From: Streptomyces alboniger
Lineage (GTDB): Bacteria > Actinomycetota > Actinomycetes > Streptomycetales > Streptomycetaceae
Assembly: GCF_008704395.1 (NCBI RefSeq)
Contig: NZ_CP023695.1
Span: 5,270,001-5,334,000 of the forward strand
Length of the DNA: 64,000 nt
Reading direction: 5' to 3'
The translations under genes were made by a program, and so were the position numbers. The notes under the pieces were generated by a model that saw only the letters and a program-made list of their open reading frames with translations, searched no databases and was not told the origin of the DNA. This document shows positions 63,466-64,000 of the stretch, piece by piece (position 1 is the stretch's first letter; each line of letters opens with the position of its first letter).

Positions 63466-64000
63466 ATGTCCCTCTTTATCGTTGACAAGGCCAACACATC
63501 GCTTGCCTGGCAAGAGGCATGCCGGAAACTCGACGTACCCGGCAATCCGAAGCGAGACGCCCTGCACACCTTGGTTCGCATCGGCAACGCCGCGGCAGAG
63601 GATCCGCAGGTGCGAGCTGAGTTCGACCAAATGCGCAAGGAGCGGGGCTATGCGCTGATCGAAACGGTAGCCAACACTCTGTTCCCTGCCGAGCTTGCGG
63701 CCGTCTCCCGCACCCCGGAAGAGTTGGTGCGCAGGTACCGGGCTATGTATCCGAGGCTGTGCCGCATCGACCGTGGAAATGCGACCGGCACCTACTTCGG
63801 ACGCATCGTGGCCTACCCAGGGGAGCATGGTCCTGTGGACCAGCTGACCGCGCTCATTGATCGGATACGTCGCCAGGCTGCCGGCAGGGGACCGATGACT
63901 GCGGCGTACGAGATGGACATCGCTCATCCCGACGACCCAGCCGCTCCCGACCTCACAGGTGGCGACCACGATGCCGGCGCGGACACAGACACCTGGGCCA
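63466..64000 (+). CDS. Thymidylate-synthase-like protein (3' truncated by window)
   Basis: The frame is open from the ATG at 63466, with CACGGAG upstream, to the window edge, so 178 residues are seen. MSLFIVDKANTSLAWQEACRKL, then TLVRIGNAAAEDPQVRAEF, TGTYFGRI and GPVDQLTALIDRIRRQA resemble the N-terminal half of thymidylate synthase-like proteins (the TYFGRI and DQL...I parts). The catalytic Cys region is not reached. Base methylation or hydroxymethylation is only a guess. Confidence 0.5.
   Translation, partial: MSLFIVDKANTSLAWQEACRKLDVPGNPKRDALHTLVRIGNAAAEDPQVRAEFDQMRKERGYALIETVANTLFPAELAAVSRTPEELVRRYRAMYPRLCRIDRGNATGTYFGRIVAYPGEHGPVDQLTALIDRIRRQAAGRGPMTAAYEMDIAHPDDPAAPDLTGGDHDAGADTDTWA

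Overview
The window is chromosomal DNA of a Streptomyces. GC is very high and third codon positions are almost always G or C. It carries lineage markers: sigR-rsrA, wblE, dasR-dasABC, a CYP170 terpene locus and a family 2B encapsulin. Recalled gene order matches the Streptomyces coelicolor core around SCO5206-SCO5250, so most of the window reads as conserved core rather than as an island. The last ~3 kb (60.8-64 kb) looks different and is probably accessory.

Layout. 0-9.4 kb: the end of a TPR/Sel1 protein, an initiator tRNA, a Fur-family repressor divergent from a monofunctional catalase, a CBS-domain protein, hisN, a TetR/SugE pair, an aroA-rsgA operon, an M50-like membrane protein and an SRAP protein. 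9.4-15.9 kb: a small hydrolase, then sigR-rsrA with a sigma-R-type promoter and the in-frame upstream start for the long SigR' form, two membrane HD-domain proteins, a TPR protein and peptide deformylase. 16.1-18.6 kb: an epi-isozizaene synthase-CYP170 operon (albaflavenone type). 18.7-22.4 kb: nrdAB on the minus strand behind a cobalamin riboswitch and two NrdR boxes. 22.4-27.4 kb: a GNAT protein, a DUF3311/SSS symporter pair and a CstA/BtsT-YbdD pair.

27.4-37.5 kb is an aminosugar block. It holds the GntR repressor dasR, the divergent chitobiose ABC operon dasABC, a GH3 glycosidase, nagB and a SIS-domain protein, with DasR sites (dre) at dasR/dasA and nagB. A further strong dre sits in front of a structured intergenic RNA that matches the position and size of sRNA scr5239. 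An SDR/TetR pair with two matching palindromic operators lies between. 37.5-46.6 kb: a PdtaS-like kinase, wblE, a lipid kinase, the anti-sigma/sigH operon, a Na+/H+ antiporter, an ACC-deaminase-like enzyme and an amidase.

47.2-49.8 kb holds a family 2B encapsulin shell gene next to a polyprenyl diphosphate synthase, its probable cargo. 50-60.5 kb: a GNAT protein, small unknowns, a lipoprotein-like gene broken by one in-frame TAA, a HAD protein, an ECF41 sigma factor, a TetM/OtrA-type ribosomal protection protein with an overlapping leader ORF, a CPBP protease, and a two-component pair whose expected ATGA stop/start overlap reads ATCA. 60.8 kb to the end: a MazG-like protein divergent from a tightly coupled operon (carrier-protein-like, XRE regulator, ImmA/IrrE peptidase), then a thymidylate-synthase-like gene cut by the window edge.
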